Assembly (NCBI RefSeq): GCF_030209435.1
Contig: NZ_JARVRX010000030.1
Span: forward strand, 1 to 64,000
Source: Mycolicibacterium sp. lyk4-40-TYG-92
GTDB taxonomy: Bacteria; Actinomycetota; Actinomycetes; Mycobacteriales; Mycobacteriaceae
Reading direction: 5' to 3'
Length of the DNA stretch: 64,000 nt
Part shown: positions 34,991 through 43,604 of the stretch, one piece after another
How positions within the stretch are numbered: position 1 is the first letter of the stretch
How the letters are laid out: each line of letters begins with the position of its first letter
Translations under genes and position numbers: made by a program
Notes under the pieces: model-generated
The model's input: the letters and a program-made list of their open reading frames with translations, nothing else
Database searches by the model: none
Told to the model about the DNA's origin: nothing

Positions 34991-37216
34991 TCACGAACCG
35001 GCGTGTGCGGCCTTGAACTCCCGCCGGCGCCGATGCAGGATCGGCTCGGTGTAACCGTTGGGCTGGGCGCAACCCTCGAGGATCAGCTCCTGCGCGGCCT
35101 GGAAAGCGATGCTGCCCTCCGGATCCGGCGCCATCGGCAGGTACGCCGAGTCGCCGGCGTTCTGCTCGTCGACCACCGCGGCCATCCGGCGCAGGCTCGC
35201 CTTCACGTCGTCCTCGGTGATGACGCCGTGCCGCAGCCAGTTGGCCAGCAGCTGGCTGGAGATGCGCAGCGTGGCGCGGTCCTCCATGAGCGCGATGTTG
35301 TGGATGTCCGGCACCTTGGAGCAACCGACGCCCTGGTCGATCCAGCGCACCACGTAGCCGAGGATCGACTGGCAGTTGTTGTCGATCTCCTCGTGGATCT
35401 CCTCCGGCGCCCAGGCCAGCTCCTTGGCCAGCGGGATGGTCAGCAGTTCGGTCAGCGTGGTGCGCTTCTTGCCGGCCAGTTCCTTCTGGACCTCGGACAC
35501 GTCGACCTGGTGGTAGTGCATGGCGTGCAGGGTCGCGCCGGTGGGCGAGGGCACCCACGCGGTGGTGGCGCCGGCCTTGGGCTGACCGATCTTCTGCTCG
35601 ACCATGTCGGCCATCAGGTCGGTCATGGCCCACATGCCCTTGCCGATCTGGGCGCGGCCGGCCAGGCCGCACGCCAGGCCGGCGTCGACGTTGGCGTCTT
35701 CGTAGGCCTTGATCCAGGTCTGGGTCTTCATGGCGCCCTTGCGGACCATCGGACCGGCCTCCATCGAGGTGTGGATCTCGTCGCCGGTGCGGTCCAGGAA
35801 GCCGGTGTTGATGAACACGACGCGGTCGGCGGCGGCCTTGATACAGGCCTTGAGGTTGACCGTGGTGCGGCGCTCCTCATCCATGATGCCGACCTTGAGC
35901 GTGGCCTCGGGCAGGCCGAGGACGTCCTCGACGCGGCTGAACAGCTCGCAGGTGAAGCCGACCTCGTCGGGACCGTGCATCTTGGGCTTCACGATGTACA
36001 CCGAGCCGGTGCGGCTGTTGGTCAGCTTGCCGTTCTCTTCGGTGGACTTGAGGCCGTGCATGGCGATCAGGCCGGTGAACAGCGCGTCCTGGATGCCCTC
36101 GGGGATCTCTGTGACTTCGCCGCCGTCGCCGGCCATGACAATGGCGTCGTTGGTCATCAGGTGACCGACGTTGCGCACGAACAGCAGGCTGCGGCCCGGC
36201 AGGGTCAGTTCACCCTCGCCGTCCGGCGTGGTGAACACCCGGTCGGGGTTGAGCACGCGGGTGAAGGTCTTGCCGCCCTTGCTGACCTCTTCGGAGAGGT
36301 CGCCCTTGTTCAGGCCCAGCCAGTTGCGGTAGCCGAGCACCTTGTCATCGGCGTCGACGGCCGCGACCGAGTCCTCGAAGTCCATGATCGTGGTGATCGC
36401 GGACTCCAGCACGACGTCCTTGATGCCGGCCTTGTCGGTCGAGCCGACCGGCGAGGTGGGGTCGACCAGGATTTCGATGTGCAGGCCGTGGTGCTCGAGC
36501 AGCACCGACCACGAGGCGTCCCCGAGCTGGCCGGTGTAGCCGACGAACTCCTCCGGGTTGGCGAGTCCGCTCGAGAGTTCAGCTCCCAGCTCAGCCTGCA
36601 AGTGGTGCTCGTCGTCGATCTTCAGGCCGGTGACGTCGGCCCACGAGCCGGCCGCCAGCGGGACGGCCTGGTCCAGGAAACCCCGGGCGTAGGCGATCAC
36701 CTTGTCGCCGCGCACCTTGTTGTAGCCACCCTTGCCGGCCTCGGCGCCGCCCTCGTCGGAGATGACGTCGGTGCCGTACAGCGCGTCGTACAGCGAGCCC
36801 CAGCGGGCGTTGGCGGCGTTGAGCGCGAACCGGGCGTTCAGGATCGGCACCACCAGCTGCGGTCCCGCGGTGCTGGTGATCTCCGGGTCGACGCCCGAGG
36901 TCGTGATGCTGAAGTCGGCCGGTTCCGGCTGCAGGTAGCCGATCTCGGACAGGAATTCCTGGTACGAGGTCTTGAACTCGTCGGTGTCGACGGGATCGAT
37001 GACGCGGGCGCGATGCCACTTGTCGATCTGCGCCTGGAGGTCGTCACGGCGGGCCAGCAGGTCCTGGTTCTTCGGGGTCAGGTCGGTGACGACCTTGTCG
37101 ACTCCCGCCCAGAAGCTGTCAGGATCGACCCCGGTGCCGGGCAGAGCCTCGTTGGTGATGAAGTCGTGCAGTACGCGGGCCACCCGCAGATTTCCCACCG
37201 TCACACGATCAGTCAT
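34991..37216 (-). CDS. glcB: malate synthase G
   Basis: A 741-residue TIM-barrel enzyme that condenses glyoxylate with acetyl-CoA to malate, the second glyoxylate-shunt step. It has the same length as M. tuberculosis GlcB as I recall it. Landmarks are the IMDFEDSVAAVDADDKV loop, RSLLFVRNVGHLMTND, and FINTGFLDRTGDEIHTSMEA, with the Mg-binding acidic loop and the C-terminal plug region. An N-terminal clasp of about 130 residues is present. Start ATG at 37216 is preceded by TAGGAGGAAGAAGAAA. A perfect 14-bp palindrome 43 bases upstream may be an operator. Confidence 0.97.
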   Translation of the reverse strand: MTDRVTVGNLRVARVLHDFITNEALPGTGVDPDSFWAGVDKVVTDLTPKNQDLLARRDDLQAQIDKWHRARVIDPVDTDEFKTSYQEFLSEIGYLQPEPADFSITTSGVDPEITSTAGPQLVVPILNARFALNAANARWGSLYDALYGTDVISDEGGAEAGKGGYNKVRGDKVIAYARGFLDQAVPLAAGSWADVTGLKIDDEHHLQAELGAELSSGLANPEEFVGYTGQLGDASWSVLLEHHGLHIEILVDPTSPVGSTDKAGIKDVVLESAITTIMDFEDSVAAVDADDKVLGYRNWLGLNKGDLSEEVSKGGKTFTRVLNPDRVFTTPDGEGELTLPGRSLLFVRNVGHLMTNDAIVMAGDGGEVTEIPEGIQDALFTGLIAMHGLKSTEENGKLTNSRTGSVYIVKPKMHGPDEVGFTCELFSRVEDVLGLPEATLKVGIMDEERRTTVNLKACIKAAADRVVFINTGFLDRTGDEIHTSMEAGPMVRKGAMKTQTWIKAYEDANVDAGLACGLAGRAQIGKGMWAMTDLMADMVEQKIGQPKAGATTAWVPSPTGATLHAMHYHQVDVSEVQKELAGKKRTTLTELLTIPLAKELAWAPEEIHEEIDNNCQSILGYVVRWIDQGVGCSKVPDIHNIALMEDRATLRISSQLLANWLRHGVITEDDVKASLRRMAAVVDEQNAGDSAYLPMAPDPEGSIAFQAAQELILEGCAQPNGYTEPILHRRRREFKAAHAGS

Positions 37217-37258
37217 TTTCTTCTTCCTCCTAAGCAGCCCATCCGGCGACCATCCACT

Positions 37259-37272
37259 TTACCCGCGGGTAA
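37259..37272. promoter_or_regulatory. perfect palindrome upstream of glcB
   Basis: TTACCCGCGGGTAA is a 14-bp perfect palindrome centred about 49 bases before the glcB ATG, where an operator would be expected. I cannot assign it to a regulator. Confidence 0.45.
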
Positions 37273-37317
37273 CCGCAGCTCACCGGCGTGTCGGCCAATG
37301 AGAACCCGGTCACACCG

Positions 37318-38673
37318 TCATCGGGGTGTCGAGCCGGGCAAACCGACGGCGGGGACGCCGGGCGTATGCAGCCGTCCGGCCAGCCACGGCAGGGCCGCGG
37401 CGAATACCTCTGCGGCACTGGGGAACGTGTGGTCACCGCCGTGCGGGACCACCGAGCACTCGATACCGGCGGCGCTGACCAACGCACACATGTAGGTCGC
37501 GACGGCGGTGTGGCTCTCCGGATTGTCCGGCGGTTGCACGTTCGCCGGCGCGCCGGCCTGCGCCGGTTGATACACCACGGGCCCGTTCTCCGACACCGCG
37601 AACCAGCCTGCGATGCCGGTATACGGGCCGCGCTTGCGTACCACGGTCGCCGGGTCGAAGTGAGCGAATGCCGCCGCGTCACCGCCGAACAGGCGCGCGA
37701 TGGTCTGGGGTTCGGAACCGGCGTTGGGCCCGACCTGGCCGTCCATGTCGACGAACGTCTGGAACAGCTCGGGGTGCATGACCGTCGTCATCACCGCGCA
37801 CGTGCCACCGGCGGACCAGCCGACGATGCCCCACCGCGACGGGTCGGAACTCGCCGAGAATGTCGAAGCGACGAATGGCACAACATCTTTGGTGAGGTGA
37901 TCGGCGGCCATGCCGCGCGGCCCGTTGACGCACTCGGTGTCGTTGGAGAACTGACCGCTGGTGTCCACGAACACCAGGATCGGCGCGTTGCCGCCGTGGG
38001 CGGCCGCGAACTCGTCGGCGGTGCGCTGGGCGCCACCGGCCGTCGGCCAGTCGGCGGGCCAGCCGAACTCGCCGCCCACCATGACCACCGCGGGTAATTG
38101 CGGGGCGTCCTTGGCGAACCAGGCGGGCGGCAGATAGACCAGCTCCGGACGGGCACGGAAACCCGATGCGGTGGTGGGAATCTGCACCGAGACGAGGACA
38201 CCGCGGTCTGGACGTTCGCCCGAGCGGCGCATGGTCAGCGCGGTCTGCAGGTCGATCTCGCCGCGCAACTCGGCGCCGGTGGCGCGCTGCCACAGCGCCT
38301 CGACGGTCGGCAGGTAGCCGGTCCAGGTGTTCACCGCCAGCCCCGCGCACACCGCGCACAGTGGCACCACCGCAACGGCCACCGCGCGGCGCCACCAGTG
38401 CAGGCCCGGCCACCCGGCGATGGCGACGACGAGTGCCACCCCGGTCAGCACGAGCCACACCCACAGGGACGTCGGGGCCGGCCCGCCCGCGAGGCCCTGG
38501 TCGGAGATGAACCAGCTGGCAGCCAGCGCCAGGACGACGCCGGTCCCGAAGGCCACCGGCAGCCACAGCCGCAGCCAGCGCGGCGATCGCCGCCCGACCG
38601 CGACGACCAGCGCCAGCACCGTCACCACCTGGATCAGGGTCGGGAGCCAGCCGTCGAGCAGGCCGATGTTCAT
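37318..38673 (-). CDS. membrane-anchored esterase-like alpha/beta hydrolase
   Basis: A 451-residue protein. The first 120 residues hold about four membrane helices. The remainder is an alpha/beta hydrolase of the esterase D/antigen 85-like type, with nucleophile Ser in GWSAGGTC, oxyanion region GGEFGWPAD, FVDTSGQFSND, and His in PHGGDHTFPS. The active site should face outside. Mycolyltransferase-like folds act on mycolates, trehalose esters or carotenoid esters; the substrate is not evident. Start ATG overlaps the stop of the lipase-like gene (ATGA). Confidence 0.82.
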   Translation of the reverse strand: MNIGLLDGWLPTLIQVVTVLALVVAVGRRSPRWLRLWLPVAFGTGVVLALAASWFISDQGLAGGPAPTSLWVWLVLTGVALVVAIAGWPGLHWWRRAVAVAVVPLCAVCAGLAVNTWTGYLPTVEALWQRATGAELRGEIDLQTALTMRRSGERPDRGVLVSVQIPTTASGFRARPELVYLPPAWFAKDAPQLPAVVMVGGEFGWPADWPTAGGAQRTADEFAAAHGGNAPILVFVDTSGQFSNDTECVNGPRGMAADHLTKDVVPFVASTFSASSDPSRWGIVGWSAGGTCAVMTTVMHPELFQTFVDMDGQVGPNAGSEPQTIARLFGGDAAAFAHFDPATVVRKRGPYTGIAGWFAVSENGPVVYQPAQAGAPANVQPPDNPESHTAVATYMCALVSAAGIECSVVPHGGDHTFPSAAEVFAAALPWLAGRLHTPGVPAVGLPGSTPR

Positions 38674-40040
38674 TCGGCGTCTCCGAGGTCCGCCGGCGGC
38701 GGAGGTGCGGGCTGCTCGTGGTGCGACGTCTGCACGGTGTCCGAGCTGGGCTGTTCGGCGGTCGAGGTCACCCCTTCGGTGTCCGAGCCCGACTGCCCGG
38801 TGTCGGAGTCGTCCGATTGCGAACTGGCCGTCGACGTCGGGGTGGTGGCGGTCGGGGTGGCACCGGAGCAGGTGTTCGGCGCGGGCACCCCGTTGAACCG
38901 GTCGGTGATCCAGCCGAGGGCGTCGGCCTGGTCGGGCTGGACGTAGTCGATGACGTCGCCCATGGCGCAGGCGCGTTCGACGGCCGCGGCGGTCTGTTCC
39001 GGCGGCACCAGCCCGTCGGGCGGTCCCGGCGTGATCAGCATCGGCGCGGCGGCCGGCGCCTGCGGCAGCGTCGCCTTGCGCAGGTAGCCGCGCAGCGCGT
39101 CGGCGGCGGCGGGCGTCGTCGGGCCGAGGTCGTTGGGGCCCAGCGAATCCAGCACGCCGGTGCGGTCGGCGACCGCCGGACCGCGGCAGGCCGACAGTGT
39201 GTCCCAGTGGTCGCGGGCGGCGCCGCGGCGGTAGTCCTCGATGGGGAATCCGGGGTAGGCCTGCGGCATGACCGCGAGGTACTGCTGCAGCATCAGCTGC
39301 TGGTCGCGGTTGAGATTCCCGTCGGCCGCGGCGGCGGCCAGCCATTCGAGCGCTGCGGTCGGGGCCAGCGCGACGGCACCCTGCGGGCGGAGCCCGCCGC
39401 CGTAGTCGGTGGCGAGCTCGGCGGCCGCCCAGGCCGCCTGACCGCCCTGCCCGGTGCCTACCGCGACCCAGTTCGTGGACGCGGCGGAGACCAGTTTGCG
39501 CGTCGCCCGCGCCAGGTCGATCAGGTTGAAGCCCTCGGTCGTGGAATCGAGATACGGGTGATAGGTCTCGTCGAGGCCGATGCCCTGATAGTCGGTGATC
39601 GCCACGAGATAGCCGGCGCCGACCATGAGCCGCACGGTCGGCAGCAGGCCCAGCAGGCTCGGCGACGACGACGGGGCGCAGCCGGATTTGATGCCGCTGC
39701 CCGGGTTGGCCAGGGCGATGATGCGCCAGCCGCCCTCGGGCGGTTTGCCCTTCGGCAGGAACACCGAGCCTGTCACCTTGGGGTGGCTGTCGTTGATGCC
39801 CGACGTGGAGACGTAGGTGATCCGCGCAGAGATGGCGGTCAGCCCGGCCAGTTCGGGGTCGACGGTTGTCAGCGGCTGCGCGGCGACGAGCGTGCCGGGG
39901 CCGGCGCCGCTGTAGTCACCCGGCAACACCTGACCGCTGCGCTGCGGGCTGCGTCCGGGTTGGTCGTCGGAGCAGCCGGCGACGGTCAGCACGACGACCA
40001 GGGCCGCGGCCGCGATGCGCAGCAGCGTCCGGGCCGTCAC
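38670..40040 (-). CDS. lipase-like lipoprotein with missing nucleophile serine
   Basis: A 456-residue secreted lipoprotein. Signal peptide with lipobox VAGC (lipidated Cys23). The body has the secretory lipase (LIP) family fold, with VAITDYQGIGL and a C-terminal region PMLITPGPPDGLVPPEQTAA for the acid. The nucleophile elbow normally reads G-Y-S-x-G-G, but here it is GTGQGG at 195-200, so Gly197 replaces Ser. The protein is therefore unlikely to be an active serine hydrolase, and binding of lipid is possible. The long Ser/Thr tail after 395 is low-complexity. GTG start overlaps the upstream stop (GTGA). Confidence 0.78.
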   Translation of the reverse strand: MTARTLLRIAAAALVVVLTVAGCSDDQPGRSPQRSGQVLPGDYSGAGPGTLVAAQPLTTVDPELAGLTAISARITYVSTSGINDSHPKVTGSVFLPKGKPPEGGWRIIALANPGSGIKSGCAPSSSPSLLGLLPTVRLMVGAGYLVAITDYQGIGLDETYHPYLDSTTEGFNLIDLARATRKLVSAASTNWVAVGTGQGGQAAWAAAELATDYGGGLRPQGAVALAPTAALEWLAAAAADGNLNRDQQLMLQQYLAVMPQAYPGFPIEDYRRGAARDHWDTLSACRGPAVADRTGVLDSLGPNDLGPTTPAAADALRGYLRKATLPQAPAAAPMLITPGPPDGLVPPEQTAAAVERACAMGDVIDYVQPDQADALGWITDRFNGVPAPNTCSGATPTATTPTSTASSQSDDSDTGQSGSDTEGVTSTAEQPSSDTVQTSHHEQPAPPPPADLGDAE

Positions 40041-40939
40041 AGGATGCCGCCGTCGGTGTCGTGGTCGAGCAATGCCCGGCATGCAGACAGCAGTGAGTCC
40101 CGAAGCGGCACAGCGAGATTGGCGATGTCCTGCTGGCGGCGCACATACTCGGCGCGGCCCGTCGGGTCCTCGATGGCGATCGGCTCGATGCCGTAGTCGC
40201 TCAGGTCGTACGGGCTGGCCCGCATGTCGAGGACGCGTGCGTCCGCCGCGAGGTCAAGGCAATCCATCAAAAGATTCGACTCCAGCAAAGGTCCGAGCTT
40301 GTAACTCCATTTGTACAAGTCCATATTTGCGTGCACACAGCCCGGCTGCTCGGTGGCCGACTGGGCGTGTCGGGACAGGGTTTCGCCGTTGCGCGGTGCG
40401 GCCGCCTCGGTGAAGAACCGGAAGGCGTCGAAATGCGTGCACCGCAGCGGCATCGACTCGACCACGGCATCGGTGTCCGCGGCGCTCAGCCGCAGCGGCA
40501 CCCGCGCGTGCCGCACCTCGGGAGCGCGGTACACCATGGCCCATTCGTGCAGCCCGAAGCAGTTCAGCCGCGCCGGGCGGGCCGCCGTCGCAGCCAACAG
40601 GTCCGCGACGAACGCGACGGTCTCCCGGCGGCCGGCGAGGTACGCAGGCGTCACCGTCACGGCGTCACCGCTGCGGCCGTACCCCGTCCGGTCGGTGAAC
40701 CGCAGCGCGCCAGGACCGGTCAGCGCCCGGCCGAAACCCGGATGCCAGCGTCGCAACTGGCGGGGTTTGAGGCTGTAGTACGTGAACAGGAAGTCCCACA
40801 CCGGATGCGGCTCGCCGGCCCGCATCCGTCGTTCATGCGGCGCCAGGAAGGTGTCGACGCGGTCCAGGTAGCGCTGTTCGCGCGTCGCCCAGTCGTTCTC
40901 GTCCAGGATCTGCAGCGGCGCGCACACCGTCTCAGACAC
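40037..40939 (-). CDS. conserved actinobacterial protein, often labelled 3-methyladenine DNA glycosylase
   Basis: A 300-residue soluble protein beginning VSETVCAPLQILDENDW. Conserved-looking blocks are WDFLFTYYSLKPRQLRRWHPGFG, NCFGLHEWAMVYRAPEVRH, THFDAFRFFTEAA, and MDLYKWSYKLGPL. Databases commonly label it 3-methyladenine DNA glycosylase, but I see neither a helix-hairpin-helix nor the Mpg barrel motif, so that label is doubtful. The many aromatic and His residues (HEWAM, THFDA, YKW) suggest a small-molecule site. The GTG at 40939 overlaps the upstream CNNM gene by eight bases; an alternative start is 40963. Confidence 0.65.
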   Translation of the reverse strand: MSETVCAPLQILDENDWATREQRYLDRVDTFLAPHERRMRAGEPHPVWDFLFTYYSLKPRQLRRWHPGFGRALTGPGALRFTDRTGYGRSGDAVTVTPAYLAGRRETVAFVADLLAATAARPARLNCFGLHEWAMVYRAPEVRHARVPLRLSAADTDAVVESMPLRCTHFDAFRFFTEAAAPRNGETLSRHAQSATEQPGCVHANMDLYKWSYKLGPLLESNLLMDCLDLAADARVLDMRASPYDLSDYGIEPIAIEDPTGRAEYVRRQQDIANLAVPLRDSLLSACRALLDHDTDGGIL

Positions 40940-41981
40940 GGTGGGTACCGTCGCGCACCACACCGACCAGGTCCTCCACGAGGTCTTCCAGCGTCACCAT
41001 CGCGGTGACGTAGCCGTCGGTGGTCACCAGAGACAGGTGACTGTTGTTGCGGCGCAACCACGACAGCGCGTCGGCCACCGGCAGCGTCGAGGCGACCATG
41101 GGCAGTGGCCGCACCATGGACCGGTCCAGCACCGCGTCGTTGTCGTCCATGCACGGCAGCACGTCCTTGATGTGCAGATATCCGAGGTAGGCGCTGTGCC
41201 CGTCGGTGACGGGGAATCGGGAGTAGCCCGTCTCGCGCAACGCCTGGGCCACCGCACCCACCGTGGGACCGGTACCCGGCGCCGCGATCGGTACCGCGCG
41301 GATGTCCGGAAGCGGTATCGCGACGTCCTTGACCGTCCGGGTGCGGATGTCCAACGCGCGGGTCAGGCGGACGTGTTCCTCGGCGTCCAGCAGGCCTTCC
41401 GACAGCGATTCGGTCAGCATCTCGGACAGCTCGACCGACGAGACCGTGACGTCCAGTTCGTCCTTCGGCTCCACCCCGAGCAGTCGCAAGGTGCTGTTGG
41501 CGCACCAGTTGTAGAAGATGACGAACGGCCGGGCGATGCCCATGTAGACGAGGTATGGCGGGATCAGCAGCATCGCGGCCTTTTCCGGCCCGGCGATCGC
41601 GATGTTCTTCGGCACCATCTCGCCCAGCAGCACGTGCACCGTCACCACGATCGCCAGCGAGACGCCGAATGACACGGTGTGCAGCACCGTCGCCGGCACG
41701 CCGAGCGCGTCGAAGGGCTCCTCGAGTAGGTGCGCGACGGCCGGCTCGCCGACGCGGCCCAGCAGGATCGAGCAGATGGTGATGCCCAGCTGAGCGCCGG
41801 CCAGCATCATCGACAGCCGCTCACCGGCCCGCAGCACGGTGACGGCGCTGTGCTTGCCCTGTTCGGCGAGGGCCTGCAGGCGGTCACGGCGCGCCGAGAT
41901 CAGCGCGAACTCGGCGCTGACGAAGAACGCGTTGGCGCCCAGCAGCACCATGGTCAGCAGGATGCCGAGGACGTCATTCAT
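40932..41981 (-). CDS. CNNM/HlyC-type membrane transporter (Rv1841c-like)
   Basis: A 349-residue protein. The DUF21 membrane domain has four hydrophobic segments (residues 1-170) with LGEMVPKNIAIA, and the CBS pair (about 220-340) includes RFPVTDGHSAYLGYLHIKD. CNNM/CorB-like proteins move magnesium or other divalent ions or sense nucleotides through the CBS pair. It lacks the C-terminal CorC/HlyC domain that its upstream neighbour has. Its ATG overlaps the end of that neighbour by eight bases. Confidence 0.88.
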   Translation of the reverse strand: MNDVLGILLTMVLLGANAFFVSAEFALISARRDRLQALAEQGKHSAVTVLRAGERLSMMLAGAQLGITICSILLGRVGEPAVAHLLEEPFDALGVPATVLHTVSFGVSLAIVVTVHVLLGEMVPKNIAIAGPEKAAMLLIPPYLVYMGIARPFVIFYNWCANSTLRLLGVEPKDELDVTVSSVELSEMLTESLSEGLLDAEEHVRLTRALDIRTRTVKDVAIPLPDIRAVPIAAPGTGPTVGAVAQALRETGYSRFPVTDGHSAYLGYLHIKDVLPCMDDNDAVLDRSMVRPLPMVASTLPVADALSWLRRNNSHLSLVTTDGYVTAMVTLEDLVEDLVGVVRDGTHRV

Positions 41982-43347
41982 GGTCGGCTCCCGACTCGGC
42001 CGTTCCCGGTTCGCTGCCCAACTCGGTGAGTTCGAGCTGGTCGATGCGCCGGCCGTCCATCCGGACCACCGTCGCCTTCCAGTACACCGGGTCCAGCTCG
42101 GGGTTGTCCGGGTCGAACTCGGTCAGCACGACGGTGTCGCCGACATCGGGGATGTGGCCGAGTTCCTTGAGGACCAGGCCGCCGATGGTCTCGTAGTCGC
42201 CCTCGGGCGCGCGGAACGGCGTCTCGGTGTCCACTTCGTCGATCCGCATCAGACCTGACACCAGCCAGCCGTCGCGCACCTCGACGACGTCGGGGGTGGC
42301 GTCGTCGTGTTCGTCGCGCACATCGCCGACGATCTCCTCGATGAGGTCCTCGACCGTGACCATGCCGGCGGTGCCGCCGTACTCGTCGACCACCAGTGCG
42401 GTCTGCACGCCGTTGGCGCGTATCTGGGTCATCACCGCGTCACCGTCGAGGGTCGACGGTACCGTGGGGACGGGCCGCGCCAGCTGGGCCAGGCGGGTGC
42501 CGGCGCGCAGCTCGGTGGGTATCGCGAAGACCTGTTTGACGTGCACGATGCCGACGGTCTCGTCGAGGTCGCCGGCGACGATCGGGAAGCGCGAGAACCC
42601 GGTGCGGATGGCCGTCTCGATGAGGTCGGCGGCGGTGTCGGTGACTTCCAGCGACTCGATCATGGACCGGGGTGTCATGAGCTCCTCGGCCGTGCGGCCG
42701 CCGAATTGCAGTGAGCGGTCGATCAATTCGGCCGTCTGCGCATCCAGCGAGCCGCTTTCGGCGGAGTTGCGCACCAGCGCCAGCAGCTCTTGCGCCGACC
42801 GCGCCGAGCGGAGTTCCTCGGCGGGCTCGACCCCGAGCCGGCGCAGCACCCAGTTGGCGGTGCCGTTCGTCAGCTTGATCACGGGGGAGAAGACGAGGGA
42901 GAAGAACCATTGGAGCGGCACGGTGGCGCGCGCGGTGGGGACCGGCTTGGCCACGGCGAGGTTCTTGGGTACCAGCTCGCCGAACACCATCGATACCGAG
43001 GTCGCGATCAGCAGGGCCAGCGTCAGGGCCACCGCGTCGGTGAACGTCTCGGGCAGGCCGACGGCGTGCAGTGGGCCGCGCAGCAGCCGCGCCACCACGG
43101 GTTCGGCGAGATAACCGGTGATCAGCGTGGTGATCGAGATGCCGATCTGGGCACCCGAGAGCTGGAACGACAGGTTGCGGTGCGCGGTGCGGATGATGCG
43201 GTCGCGGCGGCCCCCGTCGCGGGCGTTGGCCTCGACGGTGCTGCGTTCCAGGGCCGTCAGGGAGAACTCGGCGGCGACGAAGATCGCCGTTCCGAGGGTG
43301 AGCAGGATGAACGCGGCAAGGCTCGCGATGGTCAGCGCGGTGGTCAC
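41974..43347 (-). CDS. CNNM/HlyC-type membrane transporter with CorC domain (Rv1842c-like)
   Basis: A 457-residue protein. DUF21 membrane domain (about 1-200, LVPKNLAVAKP), CBS pair (about 220-345) and a C-terminal CorC/HlyC-type domain (about 350-440), with EVRDGWLVSGLMRIDEVDTE. The two CNNM genes overlap and probably make a heteromer, as one has a CorC domain and one does not. GTG start. A 257-base gap with possible stems separates it from guaB1; see findings. Confidence 0.9.
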   Translation of the reverse strand: MTTALTIASLAAFILLTLGTAIFVAAEFSLTALERSTVEANARDGGRRDRIIRTAHRNLSFQLSGAQIGISITTLITGYLAEPVVARLLRGPLHAVGLPETFTDAVALTLALLIATSVSMVFGELVPKNLAVAKPVPTARATVPLQWFFSLVFSPVIKLTNGTANWVLRRLGVEPAEELRSARSAQELLALVRNSAESGSLDAQTAELIDRSLQFGGRTAEELMTPRSMIESLEVTDTAADLIETAIRTGFSRFPIVAGDLDETVGIVHVKQVFAIPTELRAGTRLAQLARPVPTVPSTLDGDAVMTQIRANGVQTALVVDEYGGTAGMVTVEDLIEEIVGDVRDEHDDATPDVVEVRDGWLVSGLMRIDEVDTETPFRAPEGDYETIGGLVLKELGHIPDVGDTVVLTEFDPDNPELDPVYWKATVVRMDGRRIDQLELTELGSEPGTAESGADHE

Positions 43348-43604
43348 CGTCCACCACCGCTCGGGGCGCCGGGCTGACGGCCCGGCCGGCTACTGGGAGG
43401 TTCGGAGTCGATCGCCTCGGGGCCCGGCTCGGGGAGCGCGTGATCGGCCTGGCACGCTCCCGACTGGCTCGGGGCGGTCAACGCCCCTACGGGTGCCTGC
43501 GGCACGTGCTCCCTTTCGCTGAATCGACACTCGACGGCCGTCCGACGCCTGCTGCGTTCACCGGCCGTACCGCAATGGTAGCTGGTCGGACCTTTCGGGC
43601 CTGC

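Noticed and set aside
40037..40939. 3-methyladenine DNA glycosylase as the product name
   Set aside because: Neither helix-hairpin-helix nor Mpg motifs are visible; the label is kept only as a common database name.
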